DNA of 64,000 bases from JAJDNS01 sp963578825 (GCA_963578825.1 CAUZDW010000020.1:3739-67738), one strand, 5' to 3'. Shown: positions 1 through 9,294, counted from the first letter of the stretch. Notes: generated from the letters alone by a model not told the origin. Numbers and translations: made by a program.

Positions 1-1335
1 GTCGTGGCCTTCGGAGAGCTCATGGGGCCACGCTGGGTCTGGATGGGGGCGTTCGTGGCCTTCGTGGCGAGCGCCATCCTCTTCTACTACTCGGTGGTGG
101 CGGGCTGGACGTTCCGCTATCTGCTGGGAGCGGTTCTTGGCGAGCTGCCGGACGCGCAGCCGGGGGCGTTCTGGTCCGAGTATACGAGCTCGTGGTGGCC
201 GGTCGTGACGCACGGTGTGGCCATCGGCCTCGGCACCCTCGTGGTGAGCCGCGGGATCGGCGCCATCGAACGCATGGCCAAAGTGCTGATGCCGATCCTG
301 ATCGCGCTGATCCTGCTGCTGGCCCTTCGTGCGATGACGTTGCCCGGGGGCTCCGCCGGGCTCGACTACCTCTTCAGCGTCGACTGGGAGGAGCTCGGCA
401 ACGCCCGGCTCTGGATCGAGGCCCTGACCCAGAACGCCTGGGACACGGGAGCGGGCTGGGGGCTCGCGCTGTGCTACGCGGCCTACCTCCGGGACCGCGA
501 GGATACGGCGCTCAACGCCTTCCTCCTTCCCATCGCCAACAACATGATCTCGCTGCTGGCCGGCATCGCGGTCCTGTGCACGGTCTTTTCGGTCGTCCCG
601 GGCCTGGTCGCAAACATGGCCGCCAACCCGGAGGCCCTGGCGCGGTTCCCGGCCCTGTCCGAGGCGGTCCAGGGAGGAGCGTCGGTCACGCCGGAGCTCC
701 TGCAGCAGACGATCTTCGGCGCGGGCAACGAGGGCATGACGTTCATCTGGATTCCCCAGCTCATGGGGACGCTGCCCTTCGGGCGCGTGATCCTGGTGGT
801 CTTCTTCGCCGCGCTCGTGCTGGCGGCCATGACTAGCCTGATCGCCATGGTGGAGCTGGCCACCCGCGTGCTCGTGGACGGGGGCGTCGAGCGGCCGAAA
901 GCGGTCCGCTACGTGGGGATCATCGCCTTCCTCCTCGGGATACCCTCGGCCCTCTCCCTGCAGGTGCTCAAGAACCAGGACTGGGTCTGGGGCGTGAGCC
1001 TGATGCTCTCGGGCTTCTTCTTCGCGATTGCGATCCTGCGCTACGGCGTGAGACGGTTTCGCGAGGAGCAGCTCAACCACGCCGACTCCGACATCCGAAT
1101 CGGCCGGTGGTGGGACGTGGTCATCGGCGTCATCGTGCCCATAGAAGCGCTGGTCCTGCTCGTGTGGTGGCTGTTCCAGGCGTGGACCTGGGATCCCGAG
1201 GGATGGCTGACACCGTTTGCGCAGGAAAACGTCGGGACGGTGCTCTTCCAGTTCGCCGTGGTGTTCGCGGTTCTCCTGGCCGCCAACGGCTGGATCGCCC
1301 GGCGCTCGCTGCCAGACCGCGACGAAAACAGATAG
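1..1335 (+). CDS. Sodium-dependent transporter, NSS/SNF family (5' partial)
   Basis: C-terminal 444 residues of a neurotransmitter:sodium symporter-family (SNF) protein; the reading frame is already open at base 1, so the start lies outside the window. About nine hydrophobic membrane segments are visible. Stretches such as AWDTGAGWGLALCYAAY and the polar N-N within LPIANNMISL are typical of bacterial SNF proteins, which carry amino acids or related small amines into the cell with sodium. The missing part should hold the first one or two helices and most sodium-site residues. Ends 6 bp before the stop of the convergent aminopropyltransferase gene. Substrate cannot be told from sequence. Confidence 0.85.
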   Translation, partial: VVAFGELMGPRWVWMGAFVAFVASAILFYYSVVAGWTFRYLLGAVLGELPDAQPGAFWSEYTSSWWPVVTHGVAIGLGTLVVSRGIGAIERMAKVLMPILIALILLLALRAMTLPGGSAGLDYLFSVDWEELGNARLWIEALTQNAWDTGAGWGLALCYAAYLRDREDTALNAFLLPIANNMISLLAGIAVLCTVFSVVPGLVANMAANPEALARFPALSEAVQGGASVTPELLQQTIFGAGNEGMTFIWIPQLMGTLPFGRVILVVFFAALVLAAMTSLIAMVELATRVLVDGGVERPKAVRYVGIIAFLLGIPSALSLQVLKNQDWVWGVSLMLSGFFFAIAILRYGVRRFREEQLNHADSDIRIGRWWDVVIGVIVPIEALVLLVWWLFQAWTWDPEGWLTPFAQENVGTVLFQFAVVFAVLLAANGWIARRSLPDRDENR

Positions 1336-1341
1336 GCGGGG

Positions 1342-3966
1342 TCAAGGCTCGGCCGTGCCCATCGACATCGTGCGCAGGAGCGCTTGCACGAACGCCGTCT
1401 CCTCCTCGTCGCCGCCCAGGGCCAGCGCGAACTCGAACGCCCGTCGAGCATCCGCCGCTCGGCCGAGGGCCTGCAGGATCTGGCCCCGCAGCTTGTATGC
1501 GGCGAAGGAGGGCTCGAGGCTGATGGCCTGCTCGCAGGTGGCCAGTGCCGCCTCGTTGCGCCCGGCGGTGAAGAGCGATGCGGCCTGATCGAGGGCGAAA
1601 TCCGCCTCTGAACGGTAGCCGTTGACGTGGTCGATCACCGACGCCGGATGGCGGGCGATCGCCTCGCCGATCGCCTCGGTGCGGTCGACGTAGAGCGTTC
1701 GAGGGGCAGAGAGCTCGAGGCGCATATTGTCGTCGGTGTTGAGGCCCGCACCCCCGGCGAAAGCCTCGAAGCCGGCCGTGTCCATGGCGAGGCTGACGAG
1801 CAGATCGGATGGATAGTGGAGGCCAATGGAGCCCAGGACCTCGGACTGGTCCGTGTCCTCGAACACGCGGCGCATCTCGGGCAGCGAGAAACGGATCGGC
1901 TGTCGGGAGCCGAGCAGGAGGATGTCGCGGCCCGAGGACAGCCTGAAGAGGAGCTGCTCGGGAAAAACGCTTGCGAACGTGGCGACCAGCGAGCGCGTGG
2001 CCTCTTCCGACATCCCGTACAGGTGGAACCACTGACAGACGACGCCGTCGGGGCTCAGTCGCGACTCGACGATCCGGAAGTACTCCTCCGTGAAGAGGTT
2101 GGCGATTCCCGTGATCCAGGGGTTGGACGGCTCGGAGATGATGACGTCGTAGGTGTCCGGCGAGCGACGGAGAAGAGCGCGCGCGTCGCCCACGTGCAGA
2201 TCGAGGCGGGGGTCCTCGAGAGGAGATCCGCTCACCTCCTCGAAGTGTGACGAGCCCTCGACGACGGCCGGCTCGATCTCGAAGGCGTCGACCTGCTCCA
2301 CCGGATAGGTGAGCACCGCCCCCGCCGTCACCCCGCTCCCCCACCCCACGACCGCCACCCGCTTGGCGTCGTGCGCCATGAGCGGCAGGTGCGCCAGAAG
2401 GAGTTGTGTCTGCATGTCCCCGGGGCCGTTGGAGGCGTCGGTCTTGCCGTTGATCATCATCACGCGATAGCCGCCCACTTCATGGACCGCCACCGTGGCC
2501 GTCGGGCCGTCGCGGTAGTAGAGCATCCGGTGGGCGTCGACGACCCCGCGGAGCTCTTCCGCACTGAGCTCCTTGTAGGTGTTCAGGCCCGCGTAGAAGC
2601 CGATTCCCCGGGCCACGGCCGTCTCACCAGGCGAAATGGCGAGCACGAGCACGACGCTCCCGGCGGCCACCACGCTCCGTCCCACCGAGAGGCTGCGCGT
2701 CCGGACCAGGAGGAAGAGCGCAGCGGCGAGGGCGGCCGTGGAGGCCAGCCTCACGGTGAGCGAGACACCGTAGTTTCCCAGGAACACTGCGGAGGCCAAG
2801 ACAGCACCCGTTGCCGATCCCACGAGGTTGGCCGTGTAGAGCCGCGAGATCCTCTCCCCGACCTCGCGCCGACCGGGCAGCGGCACGCTGGCCGCAACGG
2901 GCAGCAGGGCGCCCAGGCAGAGTGCGGAGGGCAGCATGAGGAGGGCGGCGATGAGGAACTGCGTGGCGAAGAGGCTGGTCTCCTGGCCGGCATCCGAGCG
3001 TTGGAGGGCGAGGAAAAGCCCCGGGAGCAGGTTCCCGACCGGCAGGCTGATGTAGGCGCCCACGGCGGTTCCGGCGAGCAGCAATGAGACGACCCGGTAC
3101 GACGCGGGCCGCCGGGCCCGGCGCAAGACGGCAGAAGCCCACGCCGATCCGCCGGCGAGGCCGGCGAGAAAGGCCGACAGCATGATCGTGACGCCGTAGA
3201 CCGAGGAGGCGAAGGCGATGGACAACACCCTCGTCCACGCCACCTCGTAGACCATGGCCACGGCGCCGGAGACCGAGAGGGCCAGCAGCAGGAGCCCGTC
3301 GCCATGGGGCGTCGACGGTTTGTCAGTCTTCTCCGCCAGTGGCGGCTCCCATGCAGGAAACACACGACTGCGGCTGGCGATCAACACGAGGCAGATCAAG
3401 ACGTCGATGGCCGAGGCCACGTGGAGGGTCCGAAGCAGGCCCAGGTGGGGGAAGAGCCAGAAGACGGCGATCAGCGGGCCGAAGACCGCCCCGGCGGTGT
3501 TGGCGGCGTAGAGCCGCCCGACATCCACGGCGACCGGCGACGCTGCGCGTCTGAGGGCCCGGATGAGGATCGGCAGCGACGCGCCCATGCCGACGGTCGC
3601 CGGAAGAAGCAGCGCCACGGCCGACGCGAACTGAACGCCGGGGGCCTGGTCTTCCGCCAGTCGGAGGAGAAACGGGGTCGCGAGCCCGTAGACGCCCGCC
3701 CAACCCTCCAGCAGGGCGTAGACGAGCACCGGGTCGAGACGGGCCACGGAAGGCCGGCCGGCGAGGAACGCGCCGACGGCCATTCCCCCCATGAAGGCCC
3801 CGAGGACCGCCCCGACCGCCACGGCGGTCGCTCCCAGCGAGAGCAGCAGCAGACGGGTCCAGACGACCTCGAAGACGAGCGCCGTCGCCCCGGTGAGAAG
3901 GAAGGACGAGAAGAGGAGAATCCGACCGATCGAGCCGGTGTCCGTCGCTCTCGCGTCGCCTCCCAA
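1342..3966 (-). CDS. Fused membrane protein/spermidine synthase-like protein with C-terminal TPR
   Basis: 874 residues starting at TTG. Residues 10-430 hold about 12 membrane helices in two similar halves (TGATALVFEVVWTRLL near 25, SGAVAMVYEVAWTRVL near 233). Residues 480-720 form a spermidine-synthase-like Rossmann domain with an SAM/dcSAM loop VVGWGSG (539-545) and SEPSNPW (611-617). The last 80 residues contain a TPR-like helix pair. This is the known 'fused MFS/spermidine synthase' architecture common in Acidobacteriota and Deltaproteobacteria; its substrate is unproven, and polyamine synthesis should not be assumed. A TATAAT box lies 8 bp before the TTG, so the message probably has almost no leader. 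Divergent from the O-methyltransferase gene. Confidence 0.85.
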   Translation of the reverse strand: MGGDARATDTGSIGRILLFSSFLLTGATALVFEVVWTRLLLLSLGATAVAVGAVLGAFMGGMAVGAFLAGRPSVARLDPVLVYALLEGWAGVYGLATPFLLRLAEDQAPGVQFASAVALLLPATVGMGASLPILIRALRRAASPVAVDVGRLYAANTAGAVFGPLIAVFWLFPHLGLLRTLHVASAIDVLICLVLIASRSRVFPAWEPPLAEKTDKPSTPHGDGLLLLALSVSGAVAMVYEVAWTRVLSIAFASSVYGVTIMLSAFLAGLAGGSAWASAVLRRARRPASYRVVSLLLAGTAVGAYISLPVGNLLPGLFLALQRSDAGQETSLFATQFLIAALLMLPSALCLGALLPVAASVPLPGRREVGERISRLYTANLVGSATGAVLASAVFLGNYGVSLTVRLASTAALAAALFLLVRTRSLSVGRSVVAAGSVVLVLAISPGETAVARGIGFYAGLNTYKELSAEELRGVVDAHRMLYYRDGPTATVAVHEVGGYRVMMINGKTDASNGPGDMQTQLLLAHLPLMAHDAKRVAVVGWGSGVTAGAVLTYPVEQVDAFEIEPAVVEGSSHFEEVSGSPLEDPRLDLHVGDARALLRRSPDTYDVIISEPSNPWITGIANLFTEEYFRIVESRLSPDGVVCQWFHLYGMSEEATRSLVATFASVFPEQLLFRLSSGRDILLLGSRQPIRFSLPEMRRVFEDTDQSEVLGSIGLHYPSDLLVSLAMDTAGFEAFAGGAGLNTDDNMRLELSAPRTLYVDRTEAIGEAIARHPASVIDHVNGYRSEADFALDQAASLFTAGRNEAALATCEQAISLEPSFAAYKLRGQILQALGRAADARRAFEFALALGGDEEETAFVQALLRTMSMGTAEP

Positions 3967-3974
3967 GCAGGACG

Positions 3975-3980
3975 ATTATA
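3975..3980 (-). promoter_or_regulatory. -10 box for the fused aminopropyltransferase gene
   Basis: TATAAT on the minus strand, 8 bp upstream of the TTG start, so transcription should begin at or next to the start codon. No clear -35 is seen. Same layout as three other genes in the window. Confidence 0.45.
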
Positions 3981-4033
3981 GCCTCGGGCGCATGTGTGAG
4001 ACCGGGGTGACGCCATCGGCCCGGGGCGCGGGT

Positions 4034-4039
4034 TATGCT
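4034..4039 (+). promoter_or_regulatory. -10 box for O-methyltransferase gene (leaderless)
   Basis: TATGCT followed by 6 bp and then ATG. The expected transcription start coincides with the A of the start codon, and no ribosome-binding site is present, which fits a leaderless mRNA. Confidence 0.45.
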
Positions 4040-4045
4040 TCGGGC

Positions 4046-4708
4046 ATGCTTCCCAGCCCCAAGTACACCGCCCTGACCGACACGCTCTACGAGTACATGG
4101 CGGCGCATCGATCGCCCGACGACGCCGTCGTCCAGGAGCTCCGCGACGAGACGGCGGCTCTCGGGAGTAGCTCCGTCATGCAGGTCGCGCCGGACCAAGC
4201 CACCTTCCTTCGGATCCTGGTCGCCGCGATCGGGGCTCGCCGGGCCATCGAGGTGGGCACGTTCACCGGGTACTCCGCCCTCGCCATTGCCCGGGGTCTC
4301 CCCCCCGACGGACGCCTCCTTTGCATGGACGTCAGCGAGGAGTGGACCTCCATTGCGCGGCGCTACTGGGAGAAGGCGGGTGTCAGCGATCGAATCGAGC
4401 TACGGCTCGGACCGGCGGCGGAGACACTGCGCTCCCTGCCCGAGGAGCCGGTCTACGACTTTGGCTTCGTCGACGCCGACAAGAAGGGCTATCCGGTCTA
4501 CTGGGAGGAGATCGTTCGACGCCTTCGCCCCGGCGGCCTCATCGGTATCGACAACGTGCTGTGGGAGGGCGATGTCGTCCTGCCCAAGAAGCGGGGAGAA
4601 GACATCGAGGCGATCCGGAGCTTCAACGAGCTCGTCCTGACCGACGACCGCGTCGAGTCGGTGATGCTTTCGGTCGCGGACGGCCTGACCCTGGCTCGGA
4701 AGCTCTAG
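4046..4708 (+). CDS. SAM-dependent O-methyltransferase (family 3, caffeoyl-CoA/catechol OMT type)
   Basis: 220 residues. SAM-binding motif I is EVGTFTGYSALAIA near residue 70. The acidic metal-site segment FVDADKKGYPVYWEEI (about 145) and IDNVLW (about 170) are hallmarks of cation-dependent family 3 O-methyltransferases. Length matches the family (210-230). I start it at the ATG preceded 6 bp upstream by TATGCT; upstream in-frame codons run antisense into the neighbouring gene. selD begins 69 bp downstream on the same strand after a GC-rich inverted repeat, so co-transcription is possible. The acceptor substrate is unknown; selenium methylation would be only speculation from position. Confidence 0.88.
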   Translation: MLPSPKYTALTDTLYEYMAAHRSPDDAVVQELRDETAALGSSSVMQVAPDQATFLRILVAAIGARRAIEVGTFTGYSALAIARGLPPDGRLLCMDVSEEWTSIARRYWEKAGVSDRIELRLGPAAETLRSLPEEPVYDFGFVDADKKGYPVYWEEIVRRLRPGGLIGIDNVLWEGDVVLPKKRGEDIEAIRSFNELVLTDDRVESVMLSVADGLTLARKL

Positions 4709-4717
4709 GGACTCATG

Positions 4718-4742
4718 GGGCCCGCCTTGCGCGAACGGGCCC
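4718..4742. repeat. Short GC-rich inverted repeat between O-methyltransferase and selD
   Basis: GGGCCCG (4718-4724) and CGGGCCC (4736-4742) form a perfect 7-bp stem with an 11-nt loop. It could weakly terminate or attenuate transcription ahead of selD. No T-run follows, so it is not a standard intrinsic terminator. Confidence 0.35.
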
Positions 4743-4777
4743 GTGTGTCATATTCCAGGTAAGGAGAGATGACCGGC

Positions 4778-5824
4778 ATGGGATGGTTTCGCAAAGACTT
4801 CCGCCTCACCGGCTGCGCCGCCTCCGGCGGCTGAGCTGCCAAGACAGGTCCGGAGGACCTGCGAGAGATGGTCGCGCCGCTGGTCGAGCTGGCCGGCGCC
4901 GACGAGAGAATCCTGGTCGGCCCGGAAACGGGCGACGACGCGGGTGTGTTCCGCTTCGAAGGGACGTCGTTGATCGCCACGGTCGATTTCATCACGCCGG
5001 TCTGCGACGACCCGGTCCGTTTCGGCCGTGTCGCGGCGGCAAACTCGATCTCCGATGTCTGGGCCATGGGCGGCCGTCCGTTGTTCGCCTTGAACTTGTG
5101 CTGCTTTCCAAAAAAGATCCCGCATGACGCCGTGAGCGGGATCCTCGAGGGCGGTGCAAGGGCGCTGCGCGAGTCGGAGACCGCACTCCTCGGGGGACAC
5201 ACCGTCGAGGACGACGAGCTCAAGTTCGGCCTGGCGGTCGTCGGGCAGGCCGATCCCGATCGGTTGATGACCAACGCGGCGGCGCGGCCGGGCCAGCGAC
5301 TGATCCTGACCAAGCCGGTGGGCACCGGCGTGATGATCAACGCGTTCAAGCTGGACAAGCTCGACGCGGCGGGTCTCGAGCCGGCGTTGGTCGAAATGGC
5401 ACGGCTCAACGCTTCGGCGTCCAGGCTGGCCGTCGACCACGGCGTCCGCGGCGCCACCGACATCACCGGGTTCGGCCTGGCGGGTCACGCCCTGAACGTT
5501 GCTCGCTCTTCCGACGTCGGCATCCGCATCGACTTCGACCGCATCCCGACCTACGAAGCGTTCGCCAGGCTCGTGGCCGGCGGCATGTCCACGGGCTCGA
5601 CCAAAGCGAACGGCCACAACGTCGAGGGACATCTCGAGGACCGCAAGGGCCTGGACCGGGTCCAGCGTGAGCTGATGTTCGATCCCCAGACCTCGGGGGG
5701 CCTGTTTCTCGCCGTCCCACCGGACAAGGCCGAGCCCCTGCTCACGGCGTTGCTCGACGCCGGGCACCGCGCGGCCGAGATCGGCGATGTCGTCGACGGG
5801 CCCCCGCGCGTCATTGTGGACTAG
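4778..5824 (+). CDS. selD: Selenophosphate synthase SelD, itself a selenoprotein (in-frame UGA = Sec)
   Basis: Makes selenophosphate from selenide and ATP, the selenium donor for Sec-tRNA and tRNA selenouridine. Reading through the TGA at 4832-4834 gives a 348-residue protein, the family's normal size, beginning MGWFRKDFRLTGCAASGGUAAK. The Sec (residue 19) sits where E. coli SelD has catalytic Cys17, followed by the conserved Lys. Downstream are the ATP/metal residues GDDAGVF, TVDFITPV, ANSISDVWAMGG, DITGFGLAGH and DPQTSGG. Without readthrough the protein would have to start near 4868 and lose its active site. AAGGAG lies 11 bp before the chosen ATG; an in-frame ATG at 4769 is too close to it. 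Convergent, 6 bp apart, with the ABC transporter operon. Confidence 0.95.
4845..4861 (+). promoter_or_regulatory. Bacterial SECIS-like hairpin in selD mRNA
   Basis: CAGGTCC-GGA-GGACCTG: a perfect 7-bp stem with a G-containing triloop that begins 17 nt after the UGA. Bacterial SECIS elements, bound by SelB, lie just downstream of the UGA with a short stem and one or two G in the apical loop. Position and shape fit; binding is untested. Confidence 0.7.
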
Positions 5825-5830
5825 TTCAAG

Positions 5831-6745
5831 CTAGGCATCGCGCACGACGCGGCGGGCGACGACGGAGACCAGATCTCCGATCAGCACGATGACCACGGCG
5901 ATCCCCACGAGAAGAATCATCGTGTCGTAGTGGTTGCGCGCACGGGCGTCCTGGATCCAGTAGCCCAGTGAGACGATGCCGAGCATGCCCAGCACGGTGG
6001 CCTCGCGCACACAGGTTTCCCACCGGTAGAAGAAGAACAGCAGGCAGCGGGACATCGCCGCCGGGTGGATCGCGGCAACGACGATCTGCCGGCGAGTGGC
6101 GCCCAGACCGCGCAGCGCCGCGAGCGGGCGGCCATCCAGGTTCTCCACCACCTCGCCGCCGAGCTTGCCCAGGATTCCGGCGTTGTGGATGGCCAGCGCC
6201 AACACCGCCGGCCAGGCGGTGGGTCCGATCATCGAGATCAACAGGAACGCCCAGACGTACTCCGGAATGGACCGGAGGAAGATCAGCAGCACGCGGGTGA
6301 GGGACACGACTCCGGCCCAGGCCGCCCGGACGGCTCGGCTCGGCGGGCGGGCGTCCTCAAGAAAAGCCTCGGGCGTGGTGATGTTCCGCGCCGCCGGCAC
6401 CGAGAGCATCACGCCGACGAGACCGGCCAGGCAGATCGCCACTACGGCGATGGCCAGGGTGATCACCGCCGCTTCGAGGCCCCGGTCCGAGAGGAGACCC
6501 ACCACCCACTCCCCCGCGGTTCGCAGATCGAACCGGTCCCGCAACGGATAGGGAACCAGCTCTCCCAGGAAACGCCGAACGTTGCCCATGCGCCGTTCGT
6601 CGAGGAGGTCGAGACGGAAGCCCCCGGCGAGCCAGCAGTAGACCGTCAGCGCTGCCAGCACCCAGGTACTGAAACGCACGAACCGGCGCCGCGAGCGTCC
6701 GCGCCACAATTGTCGAATCCGCAGCTCGCGCTCAGCCGGAGTCAT
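5831..6745 (-). CDS. PhnE-like ABC transporter permease (second permease)
   Basis: 304 residues with about six membrane helices and the binding-protein-dependent permease 'EAA' region (LAALRGLGATRRQIVVAAIHPAAM). The C-terminal REATVLGMLGIVSLGYWI resembles PhnE of phosphonate importers. Start ATG overlaps the stop of the preceding permease (ATGA), so the two are translationally coupled. Two adjacent PhnE-like permeases form the membrane channel. Given convergence with selD, the substrate may be selenate or selenite rather than phosphonate; no C-P lyase or phosphonatase gene is present in the window. Confidence 0.85.
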   Translation of the reverse strand: MTPAERELRIRQLWRGRSRRRFVRFSTWVLAALTVYCWLAGGFRLDLLDERRMGNVRRFLGELVPYPLRDRFDLRTAGEWVVGLLSDRGLEAAVITLAIAVVAICLAGLVGVMLSVPAARNITTPEAFLEDARPPSRAVRAAWAGVVSLTRVLLIFLRSIPEYVWAFLLISMIGPTAWPAVLALAIHNAGILGKLGGEVVENLDGRPLAALRGLGATRRQIVVAAIHPAAMSRCLLFFFYRWETCVREATVLGMLGIVSLGYWIQDARARNHYDTMILLVGIAVVIVLIGDLVSVVARRVVRDA

Positions 6746-7596
6746 GCGGCGAAGCTCCGCCGGAAGGAGCCGCTCCACCAGTCGACGGCGGCGACCAGCA
6801 GGAACATCGCGTAGATGTAGGTCCAGACCTCTCCATAGTGCAGGTTCTCGAACGACGCGGCGATGTAGTACCCCAGTGTCGGATAGCCGAAGAACCCGAG
6901 GATCGCGGAGGATCGCAGCGCACACTCGAAGCGGTAAAACGCGTAGGCGGCCATGTCCGAGTGGGCCCGGGGCAGGACGCCGAAGAGGATGGCCTGGAAT
7001 CGCGACGCTCCGGCTGCGCGAAGCGCCGCGCCGGAGTCCCGCGGCGCTTCGTCCAGCAGCTCCGAGAGCACCTTGGCGAAGGTCCCGCCAAAGGGTATGG
7101 CGATGGCGATCACCGCCGTCAGGTTGCTCGCACCGAGGGCGGCGAGGAACAGGACCGCCCACAACAGCTCGTGGATCGAGCGCATGACCGCGGCCAGCAT
7201 GCGAGAGGCCCCGTAGATCAGCGGCGCCACCGTGCGGCGCAGGAGACGCCCGGCCCGGCTCTCGGCCGCGGCCGGATCGGCCTCCCACCAGATCGTCGAC
7301 GAGAGAAAGCCCAGGGGCAGACCAATGAGCAGCGCCAGGCTGACCGCCGCCCCGGCGAAGATCAGCGTCTGGCGCGCGGCGGCCAGGGCCTTGACCAGCA
7401 GCGGCGAGGCGCCAGGCACGACCGTCGTCGACTCGTAGGTCAGCGCGGGAGACAGCGCACGAGCGAAGAACTCACGGGCGACCTGCATCCCCCCGGCATT
7501 GGGCAGGATGTCCCTCGGATCGAGATCGATCCTCCAGCCCGCCCAGAGGCCGGCGACGGCGATGGACAGCAGGACCCACCCGCGGCGGCCGATCAC
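6742..7596 (-). CDS. PhnE-like ABC transporter permease (first permease)
   Basis: 284 residues from the GTG at 7596; TTG at 7599 is an alternative. An N-terminal signal-anchor helix is followed by about five more helices. The EAA-type loop is SGAALRAAGASRFQAILFGV, and the tail SAILGFFGYPTLGYYIAAS parallels the second permease. A long upstream extension in the same frame is rejected because it lies antisense-shifted inside the ATPase gene, which uses another frame. Starts 8 bp after the ATPase stop and overlaps the next gene by 4 bp. Confidence 0.82.
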   Translation of the reverse strand: MIGRRGWVLLSIAVAGLWAGWRIDLDPRDILPNAGGMQVAREFFARALSPALTYESTTVVPGASPLLVKALAAARQTLIFAGAAVSLALLIGLPLGFLSSTIWWEADPAAAESRAGRLLRRTVAPLIYGASRMLAAVMRSIHELLWAVLFLAALGASNLTAVIAIAIPFGGTFAKVLSELLDEAPRDSGAALRAAGASRFQAILFGVLPRAHSDMAAYAFYRFECALRSSAILGFFGYPTLGYYIAASFENLHYGEVWTYIYAMFLLVAAVDWWSGSFRRSFAA

Positions 7597-7604
7597 CAAG
7601 AGCC

Positions 7605-8402
7605 CTATCCCGCCTCGTGGCCGACGTCGCCGAGCATCTCGTGCGCCTCCAGATCGTAGAGCTCGTCGAAGACCCGCTGCGGCAGCTGATCGGGCGAGCG
7701 ATCGAACTGAACCGCCCCCCGCCTCAACCCCACCAGGCGGGGGAAGAACTCCCGGGCCAGCGCCACGTCGTGGAGACTGGCCAACAGCGTCAGCCCGCGC
7801 TCCTTCGCGACGTTCCGGAGCAGCGCGATCAGGTTCCGAGCGCGGGCGGGATCCACGCTGGACACCGGCTCGTCGGCCAGCAGGGCCCCGGGGTCCTGGA
7901 AGAGCGCCCGGGCAACGGCGACCCGCTGCTGCTGGCCTCCGGAGAGCCGATCGGTTCGCTCGTAGAGCATGTCCCCGATCCCCACACGTTGGAGGATCTC
8001 GTGGGCCTGCAGCACGTCCTTGCGCGGCGGGAAGAACATTGCACGGAGCGAGGCCGGGAAGGACTGGCGCCCCAGCCGACCGGCGAGAACGTTCTTGACC
8101 ACGCGGACGTTGGGCACCAGACCGAGATGCTGATGGATGAACCCCATGCACGCTCGGGTCTCGCGCAACTCGTCGGGCGACAACGTGTGCAGGGGCCGGC
8201 CGTCGATGGCGACGGTCCCGCTGCTCGGCCTCAGACTTCCGGATAGGACCCTGAGCAGGCTGGTTTTGCCGGCGCCGCTGGGCCCGATGAAGGCCACAGC
8301 CTCACCGGGCTCGATGCGCAGGTCGAGCTTCTTCAGCGCGGGCCCCCGGCCGTAGTCGACCGATACGCCCTTCAACGTGAAGCTCCTGGCGCCGCAGCTC
8401 AT
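7605..8402 (-). CDS. PhnC-like ABC transporter ATP-binding protein
   Basis: 265-residue ATPase with Walker A GPSGAGKT (40-47), Q-loop IHQHLGLV, signature LSGGQQQR (153-160), Walker B ALLADEP (173-179) and switch His in ASLHDVALA. Closest in layout to PhnC of phosphonate/phosphite importers. It lies 4 bp downstream of the substrate-binding lipoprotein gene and 8 bp upstream of the first permease gene, completing a single importer operon. Confidence 0.9.
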   Translation of the reverse strand: MSCGARSFTLKGVSVDYGRGPALKKLDLRIEPGEAVAFIGPSGAGKTSLLRVLSGSLRPSSGTVAIDGRPLHTLSPDELRETRACMGFIHQHLGLVPNVRVVKNVLAGRLGRQSFPASLRAMFFPPRKDVLQAHEILQRVGIGDMLYERTDRLSGGQQQRVAVARALFQDPGALLADEPVSSVDPARARNLIALLRNVAKERGLTLLASLHDVALAREFFPRLVGLRRGAVQFDRSPDQLPQRVFDELYDLEAHEMLGDVGHEAG

Positions 8403-8406
8403 GGGC

Positions 8407-9294
8407 TCAGCGGAGCATCCCGAGCTCCACGGCGACCTGGCGGATCGACTCGAAGTCCTCGTTGGAGGCCTCGATCAATCGCACCCTCGGAAGGGCCGAG
8501 AGCAGGGCGGGATCGTCGATGGACACCAGCGTCGCCTGCAGTCGGGAGACGAACCCGTCGCCGAAGGTCCCCTCCAGGCGCGGATGTGCCGTCCAGCTGT
8601 AGTCGGCGAAAGCCGGCGTCTTCCAGATCACTCGGGCGACGTCGGGATCGGTCTTCCCCTCCGCCACACGCCTGTCGTAGACCTTGTAGTTCAGCACGCC
8701 GGCCTCGTACCGCCCGGATTCGACCAGCTCGGCCGTCTTGTCGTGACTGCCCGAGAACCCGACGGTGCGGCCGAAGAACTCCTCGGGCGAGAGACCGGTG
8801 CTCTGACGAATGAAGTACTCCGGCATCAGACGACCGGAGGTCGAGCTTCTCGAGCCGAACGTGAAGCTGAGCCCCCCGATGTCCCTGGGAAACTCGTCGG
8901 ATCGCTGCAGGCCGGTGTCGGCATGGGCGATGAAGTAGGAGAAGTACCGCGGGTCCGTCTCTCCCTGAGCGATGGCACGGGCGCCGGGCACCGCCTGGCG
9001 CGCCTGCGCCCCGGTCAGACCGCCGAACCAGGCCAGCATCACGTCGGCGTTCTTGAACAGCTCCACCGACGCCTGGTAGTCCCTGACCGGAACGTACTCC
9101 ACCGGAACGCCGAGACGCCGACTCAGGAACGCGACCAGGGGTTGGAACTTCTCCTGGAGCTCGGTGGTGTTCTGGTCGGGCACCGCGGTGAAGGCCAACA
9201 CCCGCGTTCCCGAAGACGGGGCGTCGCCTCCGCAGCCGTGAACAAGAAGGCCGAGGCACGCGACGGTGGCACACCGCAGGGGTGTCACACGCAT
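8407..9294 (-). CDS. PhnD-like substrate-binding lipoprotein, putative selenium oxyanion importer
   Basis: 295 residues with a lipoprotein signal (lipobox LVHGC, Cys21), then the PhnD-family fold: AFTAVPDQNTTELQEKFQPL, the ligand-loop segments ADVMLAWFGGLTGAQAR and SFTFGSRSSTSGRLMPEYF, and FSGSHDKTAELVESG. Families of PhnD-like proteins encoded beside selD are annotated as putative selenate-binding proteins, and this gene's operon converges on selD. Phosphonate, phosphite or phosphate remain possible ligands. First transporter gene of the operon, 34 bp after the flavin oxidoreductase. Confidence 0.8.
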   Translation of the reverse strand: MRVTPLRCATVACLGLLVHGCGGDAPSSGTRVLAFTAVPDQNTTELQEKFQPLVAFLSRRLGVPVEYVPVRDYQASVELFKNADVMLAWFGGLTGAQARQAVPGARAIAQGETDPRYFSYFIAHADTGLQRSDEFPRDIGGLSFTFGSRSSTSGRLMPEYFIRQSTGLSPEEFFGRTVGFSGSHDKTAELVESGRYEAGVLNYKVYDRRVAEGKTDPDVARVIWKTPAFADYSWTAHPRLEGTFGDGFVSRLQATLVSIDDPALLSALPRVRLIEASNEDFESIRQVAVELGMLR

